Positions 33,195 to 45,500 are shown, numbered from the stretch's first letter. The stretch: DNA of 64,000 nt from Ephydatia muelleri (GCA_013339895.1 JABACO010000013.1:6841787-6905786), one strand, 5' to 3'. Program-made: numbers and translations. Notes: a model not told the origin generated them from the sequence alone.

Positions 33195-33658
33195 ATGGCC
33201 TGGAGCTCTGCTATCTGGAGGGGCAGACAAAGCTCCAGATCACAACTGCGAGGGAGAGATGTCACAGAGCCACCAGGGGATCTGTGATGGCCACTCTGGC
33301 AGAGGTGGACCGTTTTCCCTCAAGTACTTCAATCAGGTGGGGTAGTGAGATAGGAGCAACATCTGTATACTGCTAAGCCACACACTTGAATGAAAATTTG
33401 AAACTTGGTACATGTGTCATTTAATGTGGACACCATCACATGAAAGTCTCAAAATGTAGAGAAATATCATCAATCCACTACACATTAGTCAGTCTTTGTA
33501 CCATTTATACCACTACCTTCTCCTCCTCCCCAACCTCTTATATACTCAGCAGTCCAACCCTTGCATCAAGGATTGTCCTCCTCCAAAGAGAAGCTGGCAT
33601 CATGCTTTATGAGTTGGCTGTGGCTGTAATTTCAATACAACTCTATGCAGACCTATAG
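33195..33658 (+). CDS. Candidate two-exon 3' end of an unknown gene
   Basis: Exon 33195-33336 (acceptor tcatag, donor gtgggg) encodes GLELCYLEGQTKLQITTARE ... VMATLAEVDRFPSSTSI. It joins in phase to a second exon after tatatactcag near 33552 encoding SPTLASRIVLLQREAGIMLY and a stop at 33658. Composition is protein-like and the splice phase fits. A possible upstream exon at 32425-32580 is weaker. No family is recognised, so it may be a repeat-derived fragment. Confidence 0.3.
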
Positions 33659-33711
33659 CAATTTATGTACAATATCAGACCCTTTTTTATGAAAAAGAAA
33701 GAATGCATGCA

Positions 33712-33713
<2 letters not shown>

Positions 33714-33740
<27 letters not shown>
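33714..33740. repeat. (CA)n microsatellite
   Basis: Pure CA run of about 27 bp. Confidence 0.9.
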
Positions 33741-33742
<2 letters not shown>

Positions 33743-34439
33743 GCACACACAGTCAAGCAAAGGCCGTTACTGAGGAAAGAGACAACATGAATCAGTAGAT
33801 CTAATCTCAAGAAGGGATGTCAATGTTATATCCAAGCGCAGAAAATCTGTGTGTTTGTGCATGTATGTGTGAAGCATGGTATTATGTATAAATATCCAGC
33901 TCATTTGCATCATGAATATCTGCTTAGTTGGCTGTTAAGCTATATGTACTAAATGATAGCATGTGACATTGCTAACTGGCATTGATCAGCACAACCACAG
34001 CAATTTCTCCATTATCAGCTGAGTGTAGCACTTTGACAGCTTTAAATCCTGTCACATATAATGGTTACAAATGCTGTGCTGCATCATTAATTGCTTTTCA
34101 CATACACTAGTACTGTAGCTCTCAAATGTAAACACTTCTTATATATAATAGTGTAAAATGCGCTATATGATTGTAACAGCACTAGTGGTGTAGCTCCTTC
34201 AAACAGATTCTGCTGCAGTCGGATGCGTACTGATTCGTAACCAAGATCTCCCTCCCTCTCTTGGGACCTCCCCTCAGTGAGGGAGGGAGGATCGAGATTG
34301 AGGTCCAGTTCCTACACATGAGTGTTGAGGCACCTTCACAGAGCTAGATGATGGAGAGCAAGCTGCGAAAGGAGAGAGGAAGAACTAACAGGAGGGGGGA
34401 GTCTGGGAGAAATGGTGGACCTCTTGGTTTGAGGAAGGG

Positions 34440-34569
<130 letters not shown>

Positions 34570-34611
34570 TCATGCAAAACATTTCTTGACACTAATATAC
34601 TTACCTGTGAA

Positions 34612-36680
34612 ATAAGAATATGCTCTGTAATGCAGTTATGGAAGTGCTTGGCCTCTTCTTTTGTCAACCTCTGATGCAATTTAGTGCTGATGGTCAGCCC
34701 AGATTGCTTCAAATGTTCCTGTTGGAGCTCGACCTCTGATGACAGAGGTGTTGCTATAGACCGCAAGCATGGGTAGCATCCTATGACAAAGATGCAAGGT
34801 TCGTACACTTTATTTTCACTTAGTCACATACCCCTTGCTCCAGACAGCCCATACATTCTAGTCAGGAACTCGTAATCCCCACACATGAACAACTTCACTG
34901 TGTATTGCCTGTAAGTGTCATGCTAATTTAATTCTTTATAACTTAGTTGTTAATTGTTCTTCATTCCTTGTAGATGTGCTATTTGATCTTTATAGCGGTC
35001 AAGTGCTAATGTGAAGGTTGGTAATCATGTCACTTGCTTCATAGCAGCAAAACACACACGTGTTGTGGACAGAGTTAGGAGCTGCAACATTAACAATCTG
35101 AAAGTTCATTTTGAATGAGCCACCTCCTTTGTCGCTTCCAATTTTTATTCACACTTCACTGGCATATAACCCCATCATGCCAGGTAAGCCATCCTGTCTT
35201 GCATTGAGTTAATATTATTGTGCCATGTGTATATCATGATCTCATAACCTTTCATTCTCTACAAAGAGGTCAAAAACCTTTTGAACGAGATAAGGAATGT
35301 AAACCAAAGGAGCTCCTCTAAGCTCCACACCACCAGAAGGGAGAGGAAAGGAGAAGAGAGCCATCTCTCCTTTCAGATTGTCACCCACAATTTGTCTGCT
35401 GATGTGGCGCATCCTCTCATCCCCAACCAGAGAAACTTTTGATACTTCGAGCCACCTGGAGAAGCATATTTGGGAGCAATACTTTACCGTCTAAGAAGTC
35501 TCATTCTGTTCTAAGGAATAGCCACGCCGGCTTTTCAGCAGAACCAATTGCAATGTTTGAGATGCCTGCCTTCTGCAATAGAGACTTTCACTCTTCATCA
35601 CTTAGTGTGAGCACTTCGTTCTCCATCAGAGCAGATGGTTCCCGTCTACTGACAATGCTTCTCACTGTCTGCATCTCTGCACACAGGTTCACAGTCCTGG
35701 AACAAGCAGCTGTGGCTGGTTGTCTCGCTTTTGTTATGTGCATGAATGTCATCAGCAATAAGGTATGGTCGAGTATGACATAACAAGATAAGTGATACTG
35801 AATACACTTAACTGCTCCAGTTGTATTATGCCTTTATCGGGAGGGCCCTCTTCTGCTGCTCTTCCCTCACCAGCAGTAAGAGATGGTGTGCATTCATGGC
35901 CTTCATAGCAACCAGCCTTCACATCTCTGTGGCACACCATACACTGTACCAGTACATCCTTCAGCAATAGTAGTAATGTGACACTTCACGGCTCTCTGGG
36001 TACCAAGTAGCCGTGCTCAGAGCAGCGAGGACACACTGTCGTTGATGCTGCTACCAGCTCCACAACACACCTGTTACAACATGGCAGTTCAAGGGCTGTG
36101 ATGTAATATTTGAACACACTCACACTTCAACTCATTCAGGACAGTCACATTGTTTTGGCTTGCCAATGGTGGGTAGGGCTCATGTGAGAAGACTGGAGAA
36201 GGGGCAATCTTCAAAAAATGTGCAATGAACATGTTAGGTGTGAGGCCTGGTTGACGACCTCTGCCAACTGTCTGCTTCTTGCATGGCCCTTTGCAATGAC
36301 ATTAAAGTGCTCACACACCTGCAGTCAGTATTATTGTACATGATGTTGCATAAAAGAATACAGTAACTGCATGTTACACCCTTCATTTGTATGTAAAAGC
36401 GGTGCCAGTGCACAGCTATGTGCACTCCTTCTGCCCTAGTACTGATAAATATCTGCATTGAATGATGACAGCAGTGGGAAAAACGTTCAGGGTGCACTTG
36501 AGCAGTATCAGTATGGGTGTTGATGTTGAAAGCAATATCAGGCTCAGCTGCAAATGCTTTGCATTCATAGCACTCTTTTTTTTTTTTTCTTTTTTTTCTC
36601 TTTTTGTTTCCTCTTCACCAGCGGCCTTTTTCCACACACTCTGCAGTGCAGCAGCAGCTGTTTCTGGTGGTAATCCATTC
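34612..36680 (-). pseudogene. RAG1-like (N-RAG/Transib-related) transposase gene, broken
   Basis: Minus-strand fragments in collinear order. Start MDYHQKQLLLHCRVCGK at 36678, then ECYECKAFAAEPDIAFNINT and VHPERFSHCC (36570-36460), like the RAG1 N-terminal zinc ligands. VCEHFNVIAKG and GRGRQPGLTPN follow (36320-36250). A RING-like finger (LELPCCNRCVVELVAA ... CPRCSEHG, 36095-36010) precedes a second finger CMVCHRDVKAGCYEGHECTP (35930-35870). A basic/helical region comes next (TKARQPATAACSRTVNLCAE; SKVSLVGDERMRHISRQIVG; APLVYIPYLVQKVFDLFVE, 35745-35275). Candidate catalytic blocks are KIGSDKGGGSFKMNFQIVN (about 35140), YEASDMITNLH, FMCGDYEFLTRMYGLSGA (about 34890-34840) and CYPC. A TGA in SDEE*KSLL (near 35600) and frameshifts at an A-run (36576-36605) and near 34990 break it. 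The C-terminal third, with the expected catalytic Glu, is not found. Confidence 0.65.
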
Positions 36681-36699
36681 CTGTAACCTATGTTTATGT

Positions 36700-36986
36700 A
36701 CACAAGTAAATAAAAACATTCTCTAACGAGAAAGTTGTTGGTATATAGGATTGACCAATGGTGGTGTAAGAAGCACGGAAACAAGAGTGACAGAAATTTG
36801 ACTGGAAAATTGAAATAGGCCTATATTTAGCCCATTACTCAGGCATGTACTGTTATAACGTTAGTGTGCTAAATATAGGCCTACCAGTCAAATTTCTGTC
36901 ACTCTTGTTTCCGTGCTTTTTACACCACCATTGGTCAATCCTATATACCAACAACTTTCTCGTTAGAGAATGTTTTTATTTACTTG
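36700..36986. repeat. Large palindrome at the 5' end of the RAG1-like gene
   Basis: Left arm about 36700-36831 and right arm about 36868-36986 are reverse complements with few mismatches (acaagtaaataaaaacattc ... taggcctatatttagc), with a loop of about 36 nt. The same peptide-like frame therefore appears on both strands. It starts just upstream of the first recognised exon of the minus-strand gene. Confidence 0.88.
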
Positions 36987-37289
36987 TTTCATTAGTTTTT
37001 TCCTCTGGCGTCTTTATAAGTGGTCACAAAATGATTTTAATTTTCAAAGGGAGGGAGGGAGGTTTAAAATTTTAATAATAGAAATTATATGTATAGGAGT
37101 TCTAAATGTTATTTACTGTTCGGCCTTGTCCTCTATGTCTCCCCCAGCCTCTTCTATGGCCGCGGCGGCCTGGTTCTGGCCATGGGAGCCATGTGGGTGG
37201 TGGTGGCAGCGGCCAGGGAGCAGCAGGCGAAGTGGTGGTGGGGGCACTGGTGTCAATACTGCTTGTCCGGTGGTGGGGCTGGTGGTGGT

Positions 37290-37400
37290 AGCGGCGGTGC
37301 TCTTGCTTCTGCTGGTGGCGGTGGGGGCAGCTCTGCTGCTGCTGCTGGTGGGGGCAGCTCTGCTGCTACTGCTGGTGGAGGTGGGGGCAGAGCTGCTGCT
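37290..37400. repeat. GCT/GGTGGGGGCA-rich repeat
   Basis: Short imperfect repeats (ctgctgctgctggtgggggc). The same motif occurs inside the Pro/Ala-rich exon at 37675-37800; on the minus strand it encodes Pro/Ala runs. Confidence 0.75.
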
Positions 37401-37429
37401 GATTGTAGTCAAACCATTGTGTCAAAAGC

Positions 37430-37672
37430 TTTTTTTACATCAGATAAGGAAGCCTTTTTGTGCATCAGATCACCCCAATATTCAATAGACAGGTCGTTGA
37501 GTCACCATGCATGCTTTACATGTGAAGTGAATGGCAGATCCCTTACATGCGTGCTGTACACATGTTGCATGCACATCTTCCTATAGCTTTTTAATGCTAG
37601 TGCAATACAACATGCCATCACATACCTTTGGGTGGTAGTGGTAGTTCGGTGACCCCTGCAATACCGTTTCCT
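37430..37672 (-). repeat. Duplicated exon-intron unit, copy 1
   Basis: About 240 bp matching 38224-38466. Each copy contains the end of a minus-strand exon (...VTELPLPPK or its alternate frame) and the same donor (gtatgt) with its following intron. Confidence 0.8.
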
Positions 37673-38199
37673 CTTGGGTAGCTCTGCTGCTGCTGGCGGT
37701 GGGGGCAGCTCTCTGCTGCTGGTGGTGGGGGCAGCTCTGCTGCTGCTGGTGGTGGGGGCAGCGCTGCTGCTACTGCTGGTGGCGGACGATAGGGGGGCAG
37801 CACTGCATCTAGCGGCCGTGAAGGCAGAGAGCCAGCAGTATGATACCCATGCCTAACTAAAATATCATTTTCTTCTAATTTCAATGCATTAACTTCCTGG
37901 ATAGTGTTTAGCAATGACCCTGCTTTTGCGCTCAGTGCTTTAGAAACCAATGCATCTGCACCAATCTTACATACTGCTGCACAGGCAGATCTTGTAACAA
38001 CCTTTTGAGCTAGCAATGGATGAGACTTACAAAAGGCATCATTTACTTCACTTAGAAGCTCACTATCCCTAAGAATAGCTTTTTCAAGGCCACCAATATA
38101 CTCCATTAGTGCATGAGATTTGGGTTCATACAAGGAGTAGCTATATGGGAGAAGGATATGGTTGCAGTAATTTTCAGTGCTCGACCCTAGCAAATGCAA
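37626..38199 (-). CDS. Uncharacterised Pro-rich protein, 3' exon
   Basis: Open for 193 codons on the minus strand. A helical part reads SLYEPKSHALMEYIGGLEKA ... LAQKVVTRSACAAVCKIGAD ... AGSLLNTIQEVNALKLEEND, followed by a Pro/Ala tail (RPPPAVAAALPPPPAAAELP). It ends at or reads through a gtatgt donor at 37625. It resembles uncharacterised lineage-expanded proteins of sponges and corals that also carry KADPEKKK-type repeats, which lie just upstream at 38640-38895. Probably the same gene; function unknown. Confidence 0.5.
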
Positions 38200-38223
38200 T
38201 TAAATTCATACACGGCTGCCGTT

Positions 38224-38466
38224 GTACACATCAGATAATGAAGCCTTTTTGTACATCAGATTAAGGATGACACCCCAGTTGGGTCACCATGCATGCTTTA
38301 CATGTGAAGTGAATGGTTTTGTGCAGATCCCTTACATGCGTACTGTACACATGTTGCATGCACATCTTCCTATAGATTTTTAATGCTAGTGCAATACAAC
38401 ATGCCATGACATACCTTTGGGTGGTAGTGGTAGTTCGGTGACCCATGCGATACCGCTTCCTCTCGG
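38224..38466 (-). repeat. Duplicated exon-intron unit, copy 2
   Basis: Partner of 37430-37672. Here the minus-strand exon reads NDPAVRLAKRAAERKRYRMG and ends at the donor at 38415. Confidence 0.8.
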
Positions 38467-39110
38467 CAGCACGTTTAGCCAATCGGACAGCGGGGTCATT
38501 CCAATACCGATTCCTTTCATGGCAGCTGAATTGTCCTCGTATTTCTGCCTTTTAGCAGCGCGGTTCTCCTCGACGTCCTCTTGATATCGCTGCCTTTTAG
38601 CGATTGCTTAGATTCAATATCTGTATTGTAGCTGTCGCGTACAGAGGCCTCTTCTTTTCGGGATTGGCCTTGTAGCTGTCGCGTACAGAGGCCTTCTTCT
38701 TTTCGGGATCGGCCTTGTAGCTGTCGCGTACAGAGGCCTTCTTCTTTTCGGGATCGGCCTTGTAGCTGTCGCGTACAGAGGCCTTCTTCTTTTCGGGATC
38801 GGCCTTGTAGCTGTCGCGTACAGAGGCCTTCTTCTTTTCGGGATCGGCCTTGTAGCTGTCGCGTACAGAGGCCTTCTTTTCGGGATCGGCCTTGTAGCGC
38901 GCTCGGGGATTTAGCCTTGTTTTCTTGTGATAACATATCGTCTTGCTTTTGAAGGTATTCCGCTCGTTGCTTAGAACTTTTCTTGATTACGCGAAGGCAT
39001 TTAACTTTACTAGCCAAAGTATCGATTAAACTGCGATAATAGGAACACCAAATAAATTTCGTGCAGGTTGGAAGCTTACTGCAAGCTGTACAAATAACTT
39101 CATTGAACAA
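38415..39110 (-). pseudogene. Uncharacterised Lys/Arg-rich repeat protein (frameshifted)
   Basis: Minus-strand N-terminal part: Cys-containing start, then KCLRVIKKSSKQRAEYLQKQ. Six copies of a 45-bp repeat (38640-38895) encode YKADPEKKKASVRDS in the best frame. Then come AIAKRQRYQEDVEENRAAKR and NRYWNDPAVRLAKRAAERKR to a gtatgt donor at 38415. The continuous ATG frame of 197 codons reads the repeats as QLQGRSRKEEGLCTR because an extra C in a CCCC run near 38917 shifts it; a lost base in the last repeat restores the frame. At least two further shifts follow. Either a decayed gene or one with sequencing errors. Confidence 0.5.
38640..38895 (-). repeat. 45-bp coding tandem repeat
   Basis: Near-identical units (ggccttgtagctgtcgcgta...). 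45 is a multiple of 3, so frames are kept; charged 15-residue units suggest helical repeats. Confidence 0.9.
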
Positions 39111-42100
39111 TAATAAACTTCTGCAATAACTTCATACCAATTCCTATATAGAACTTGCTACCGCACGAGGTACTTCTCTTTCTAGGTGTCTGTATGACCA
39201 TAAAGGATAACGTGCAGGTGAATTCCGAAGATATTGGTGCTATTGCCGTTCTTCTAAACCGTTTGTAGCTCGTGTTATACCTTCCTAAGGAAGAAGAAGA
39301 ATTAGAAGACGACCAAGAATTATTTTGGGACTGGGCACGAGAAAAAGGAATTCGTTTGTTTCTCTAACGACACGGAACAAACGTAGAACTGTAGATCTTT
39401 GAGTTCTCGTTCCATCGCGACAAAGAGATACGCGATCCGTTTCTCCGTTGTCCCTCCAGACGCGAGTGAAGTTTTTTTTAATGATTTCATCAATCCTCAA
39501 TCAATCCTATATTGAACCTGCTGCCGCAGGTTCACATATCTTCAAGCAATGACCACAACATGCATAGATTATTCGTAAGATACACTTGGGTTTTTCCTGA
39601 AGACAGAAAATTCAGCAACAGATATGGTCCGTCAAATCTTGTGCTGGCATGCCTTTGGCTTACGAAAACACTAGTCTTACTTTCTATCTTCGTGCAGGAG
39701 AACCGTTGAATCTTGTACCCGCCCCTTCCGAAATAAGTGCCGCGTGGGTGGCGTTAAAAACGCGGCTTGCGCACACAGTTAGTACGCGTTTATAAGAGTG
39801 CGTGTTCATTATATATCAAAGGCAATTGAGCGTTGTGCTGTATTTTATTTTTATGTGTATTTTTGTATTGCTGTTCTGAAGTTATGTGAGCTTTGCAACA
39901 TAGGGTGTCTGCATGTAATGAGGTGTTTCGTCACAGATAGGTACCGTAATATACTTAGTTTTCAGCCGCATACAACCGTGGGGGAATAATCTATAACCCA
40001 GGAGGATTAATTATCGTGACACCGGCCGGATCACTTTTTGCGTGACTAGACAATGATGTGTTGTCAAAACTTCGGCTAAGTTTTAATATTTCGGAAGTAT
40101 GAAATGCACAGACTACTCTTTCAGTTTTAATATAACAGTTACTATATCCTGGAGCCGTGTGCATTTTAGGTCCTTTTCGCGGCAATGATCTATAGAGTGC
40201 ATGCAGCCGGCTATTGGTTGACGCATGTAAAATGGATTGAGCAATCAGTCAAGGTCAACCCTCAGTTGGTATACAGGACGGCCGTCCCGCGTGTTCTCAA
40301 CCGGACGGTCAGTTAATTGATTAACGGAATGAGTCGCTGCATGCACGCGGGCTGCTGCCCGAATTACTCAGTTACCTGATTGCATAAGCTAGACTTTGTT
40401 TTGACCACTTTGACATATCAATCATAGCATTGATTACCTGCCAGACTATCGTATATTTATAACAGCCGGTCTGAAAGGCCATCATGCAGTCTATATAATT
40501 ATAGTATAGAAATGGCAAATATATACTCAACTACTGCTGCCAGGCAGTCCCTAATTGGACACCTACGATTACCTCATGCATCAGCTAGACTTTGTTTTGA
40601 CTATTTTGACTCTAATATCATCCAATGAAATTGCTTATATATTGTGACGTGTATTCATGCTCAACATCAAAGTATATGTTGTGTTGCAATAAAGCCCCTT
40701 CTACTAATAGCGGTCACGATCGTCGTCGTAAAGGTGTCACATGTAAAAATGGTTTAACCACCGGATAAGGGACTGAGTGGGCTGACAGCCGGTGTAGTGT
40801 GACCTTTCCACAGTAGGCAGTTCGTGTCTGTCCGCACATGCCTTTCATGTGTGCGGGACTGGTACACAATCCGGCCAGATTATCATATATAGTGCATGCA
40901 TGTATGCAGAATTTTTTAGAACTAGTATACGGGCCTCGGATTGAGGGTCTGCTTTTTTGCTCCATGCCGGCATTCATCACTCTTTCTCGTCAGCTTAACC
41001 CCATGCACCTAGGCGTGTCAGACTCAACATCACTAAGAGCTGATTGAACAATTAGGGCAGGGAGCAACTTTTACCTGCATGATAGCATCTTGAAACAGTT
41101 TAATTATATTTGGGGATTGTCCTACAGAGGAAAGTCCAATTGCTGCACGGTTTAGTCTCGAAGTATGGCATGCATGGAAGGCATGAGGTTGATTAACTGC
41201 AAAACCAGTTAGCACTTCCGATCACTTTTGTCCATTCCAATACTTGCTCGGATACGAAGTTCTCAATGAAGGACTTAGTCCCCAAGAGTTGCTTACAGCC
41301 GCAGTGCTCACAATAGCGGGCCGAACATCGGACAATTTCCGGCCAAATCATGCACCTGACTGTACAAGTCACATTCACGTGTCCGCGCATTCGTTGTCAT
41401 TGCTTAGCAGCTATTTGTTTTGGGAGTACTAATTAGTGTTGATAGCCAATTACATATGAATACTGTAGTACGCCTACATTTAGTGATTGCTTCTTTCAAA
41501 ACCCACAATCGTTCATTTTTAAATGTGGTTGCAAGAACAAAAATGTCAAACGCTATCGATACCACTTGGACGTCCTGGGTGGAAAAAGAAATTAGCAAAG
41601 CACGTAAATTAGCAAAGCAAGTAAAATACTCCATAGAAAAGAGGTAATACAAAATGTGGTTTAGGAGGGTTGAAGGATGCTACATTGAAGCAGTTCTACA
41701 TTTTGCAAATCAGCTTAAGACAAGGTCTGTACGTGTATTTTCATATATGCATTCTTTTCCTGTAGCACTTAGGTTTGGCTACTATTAATGAATACATATT
41801 TTCTGGTTCCTTCTCCAGAGGAAAGTACGTAGCCATCAATGAACAGATTCACATGTATCAGATTATTTTAATGTCGTAATTAATTTGTACGCGGCTAACC
41901 GAGCTATCAGGCTGGCCGGCCTCAGGCAGGGCCCCTTCCCGGCATGAGGCAGCCCTACCGCTTCTCCACATTAAAGAAGCCAGTAACATTCTGGGCTACG
42001 GGGGAGCGCCTTGTGTGATTCAGACGCTCACACAAGAACGTAAATATGTTACAACTCATTACTATTTACGCATGCAAATCTGAAATGATGTAATTAACCA

Positions 42101-42535
42101 CTCTCTTAAGAATTAATGCCTAACTGGTACACACGCGACAGCCACAAAACAAATTATAATTTGATCGGTGAGCATTGTGCTAATAAAGTATGTTAATGTG
42201 TTGGTGGTGCACTGGTATTGATCACCACCGAAAAAGGCGCGCATGGCATGAAAACAAGAGAATGAACTCCGGATCCGTAACGGTTATTTGAACAGACAGG
42301 ACCACGGTGCCGCGTCATTGAATGATGAATGCCGTTCGCACAACAAGCAGAGCTTATTCAGAGACGATATATAGTACATGTGTTTAGAGATGAGGAGTTT
42401 GATAGCACATACGAAGCCGCCCACAACCAAAGCAGGCGACGTATGAATCAAATTAACATTCCTTTGCTTATATGTAATCTTATATAAGTATAAAGATGTA
42501 TGTAGATTATTCATTCGATGTAAGCAAGCGCATAT
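39111..42535. other. Intergenic region before receptor copy 2
   Basis: No gene recognised. A short + frame at 39281-39366 (EEELEDDQELFWDWAREKG) could be a transposon ORF remnant. A direct repeat of about 50 bp (agctagactttgttttgac...) occurs at 40388-40415 and 40590-40620. The last few hundred bases are presumably the promoter of receptor copy 2. Confidence 0.4.
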
Positions 42536-45500
42536 ATGGAACCTGGGGTGGCCCGTCCCGTGAGTGTCGTCTACGCTACACTCTGCTTCCTCACCGTTCT
42601 CAACGAAGCGTCTGTGGTAGCCTTCCAGTCGACTAGCAGCGATCTGGAAGGGCAGGATCACATCTACCCTAGCACCGTTGCCCCGGGAGACACCCGAACT
42701 CCCCTCACGCTGGGTCTGATGCTAAGCTTTTCGGGAGACTACGTCACCAAAGATGCCATCCCGGGAATCCAAATAGCCGTGGACACTATCAACGCAGGAG
42801 ATATTCTGCCCGGGTACAGATTGCAGTATAGTTTGACCAACTCCCAGGTGAGCGTATAACGCGTTGCCTGGTCTCACAGCGCTGTCGTATACGCGCCTTT
42901 TGCTTGTGCACAAAAGCAGTATGCGTCATCGATGTTTTTAATTTCTCCACCCAACGTTGTCAAAACTGTGCGCGTAAACACCACTGACCTTTTTGCCCAG
43001 TGCGACCAGACTGTGACGCTGACGCAGTTCTTTGAGGACATTGCGTGGAGCAGACCTTCAAAGGTCGGCTTCATCGGAGGGGGCTGCGAAAATGCCACAA
43101 TCGAGACGGCCAAAATTAGCTACTTCTTCAACCTAACTCAGGTGGGTGTGGTCAACTGTGGAAGTAGTGGACTATCCACTAAGTGAGAGCACCTGGATGC
43201 ATACAAATAGCAAACTTGATAGCTACGTTCTCTCAGAACGTTCAGCCATGCCTTTGCAATGTACTACTTCTGTGCAGCCATTGTAAACTTGACTGCAATA
43301 ATCTCTTAGGCTCTAAGCAACATTGATTCTGACATCATTGGACATAGCTCCCAGCAGATTTGGCACAGTGGAGCTCCAAGATACCATTATCACCAGTGTG
43401 TGAAGAGTGTGTTAAGTGTATCACCATAGAAACTTGAATGCAAGGAACGAGAGGATGTGCTTCCTGAATTCCTGAACATTTAGATAGTTGTGTGGCTTCA
43501 TATGAGGGGTGCCCAGACTTATATCAGTGCATGTGTGTATCCATCTCATCATGCTCCACCTCATCATACTCCACCCCCTCATCATGCTCCACCCCTCCAT
43601 GCTCCGCCCCCTCGTCATGCTCCACCCTCCATGCTCCGCCCCCTCGTCATGCTCCACCCCCTCATCATGCTCCACCCCTCATCATGCTCCACCCCCTTCA
43701 TCATGCTCCACCCCCTCATCATGCTCCGCCATTTAAAGTCCCCTTTTACCTTAGCAATGAACTCACCATTGTAAACCCTACCCCTAGCTCCCTCTTATAT
43801 GTATGGGGTGTGGTTTCCTACTGCCACGCCCTTTGTAATTAAGTCAAATTATCTTTCAATTTCATTGTCACCAGTTGTCATGTGACTCATCAACACCTGA
43901 AGCAGAGGACAGAACAAGATTCAAGCGCTACTTCCAAATTCTTCCCAATGACATCCACTTCTCTCAAGCCTTCATACAAATTCTGAACACCTTCAATTGG
44001 ACAAAGCTCCATGCTATTAATCTGGAGTACGACCTGTTTGTGCAGGTCTGTGGTCTATCTCTGAGTGATGCATACTCCATTCATTTGAAGCTATAGTGGG
44101 AGGGCTGAATGGTGTGGTATGGGAGGAGCTATGGGTGGAGCCAAGAGGTATGGTGCAGATGGCCAAAGACGTGGGATGTGGGAGAAGCTATGGGTGTGGT
44201 ATGGGAGGGCCAAAGAGGTGGGATGTGGGAGGAGCTATGGGTGTGGTGTGGGAGAGTCAATGTGTAGGAGGAGCTATGGGTCATATGCACTAAATGAAGA
44301 GCTGGAGGACAGGATAAGTCTAAGCTTTAAATGGTCACTATGTTTTAAACTAGTTCGTTGTGACACAGGTCACAAGTGAATTCATGCATATACATGTATC
44401 CATGTAGTGCGTAGTACGTCAATGTTGGTTTTGTGTATTGTATAACATGAGGCACATGCACAGGCGCGGATCAATTCTTTGTTAGTACAGCCCAGTGGGA
44501 CGTCTAATACCTAGACCTAGGCTGTCACAGTAGTCCAACATAATTCAATGACATCATCAGATTCTAGTCGCATATAGATGAATGTTTGCATTTCATCATA
44601 GATTGACAGTGGTATTGGGACTGAAGTAGAATGTCTTTTATGTCACAATACCACTGTCAATCTATGATTAAAAATCCCCTTCAATTATCCAGTGTGCCTG
44701 CACTGTAAGTATGCTTATACCGGGAGGTGTGGAGATTAGGCTCCAGGACAACAGGAGTGGGTAGTGAGGTGGCTACTACCTTGCTCATTTGGTCTCCATT
44801 TTACACAGACTCTGAACCTCCTGGTGTCATTGGAGCAGCATGGTCCCCGCCATAACATCACCTCAGTCTCATACTCCAGTGACCCCAGAGCCACCAACAC
44901 CCTGGATGCTATCCTCAGTAATGGACAAGCATTTGTAAGCATCCATGCCTCTGTGTGTGCATGTGTGTGTGTGTGTGTGTATGTGTGTGTGCGTGTGTGT
45001 GTGTGTGCATGTGTGTGTATGTGTGTGTGTGTTTGTGCATGTGTGTGTTGTGTTTGTGTGTGTGTAATGTGTGTTTGTGTGTGTGTGGTGTGTGTGTGTG
45101 TGCGTGTGTGTGTGCATGTGTGTGTATGTGTGTGTGTGTGCATGTGTGTGTGTTTAACTGTTGAGCTAGTCAGAAAGGAAACAGGTCTGTGAAACAAACC
45201 AAGGTTTTTAAAGGGGAAGGGGGTTAAATTGGAAATTTCCTGGATTACCCATAAACACATAAGCACGATTATTAGCTCAGAAGCCATAATGCAGTACTGG
45301 TCAGAACAAACGTTATAGTGTAACCAAATACCAATGGCGCTGCCACCCCACTACTACTTGGCAGCCACTCAAAGCCATTGAAGCATAAACATGATCTTAG
45401 CCATTCAACAATAAACAGCCTATCAGCGCTTCCAGTTATTGGTATTGAGTTCTCTGCTAGTGCTTCACTAGGCCTACACGAATCAATGTACGATAAATAT

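Noticed and set aside
37089..37586. Gly/Ala-rich + strand ORFs
   Set aside because: Shadow of GCT/GGTGGGGGCA repeats; the minus frame with a structured N-terminal part is the better coding candidate.
41404..41652. Overlapping + and - ORFs of 75-82 codons
   Set aside because: No recognisable motif on either strand, short, and mutually overlapping; probably chance.
43311..43400. Possible extra exon in intron 2 of receptor copy 2 (ALSNIDSDIIGHSSQQIW)
   Set aside because: Exons 2 and 3 join directly in phase in all copies and match the receptor family without it; no proper donor follows.
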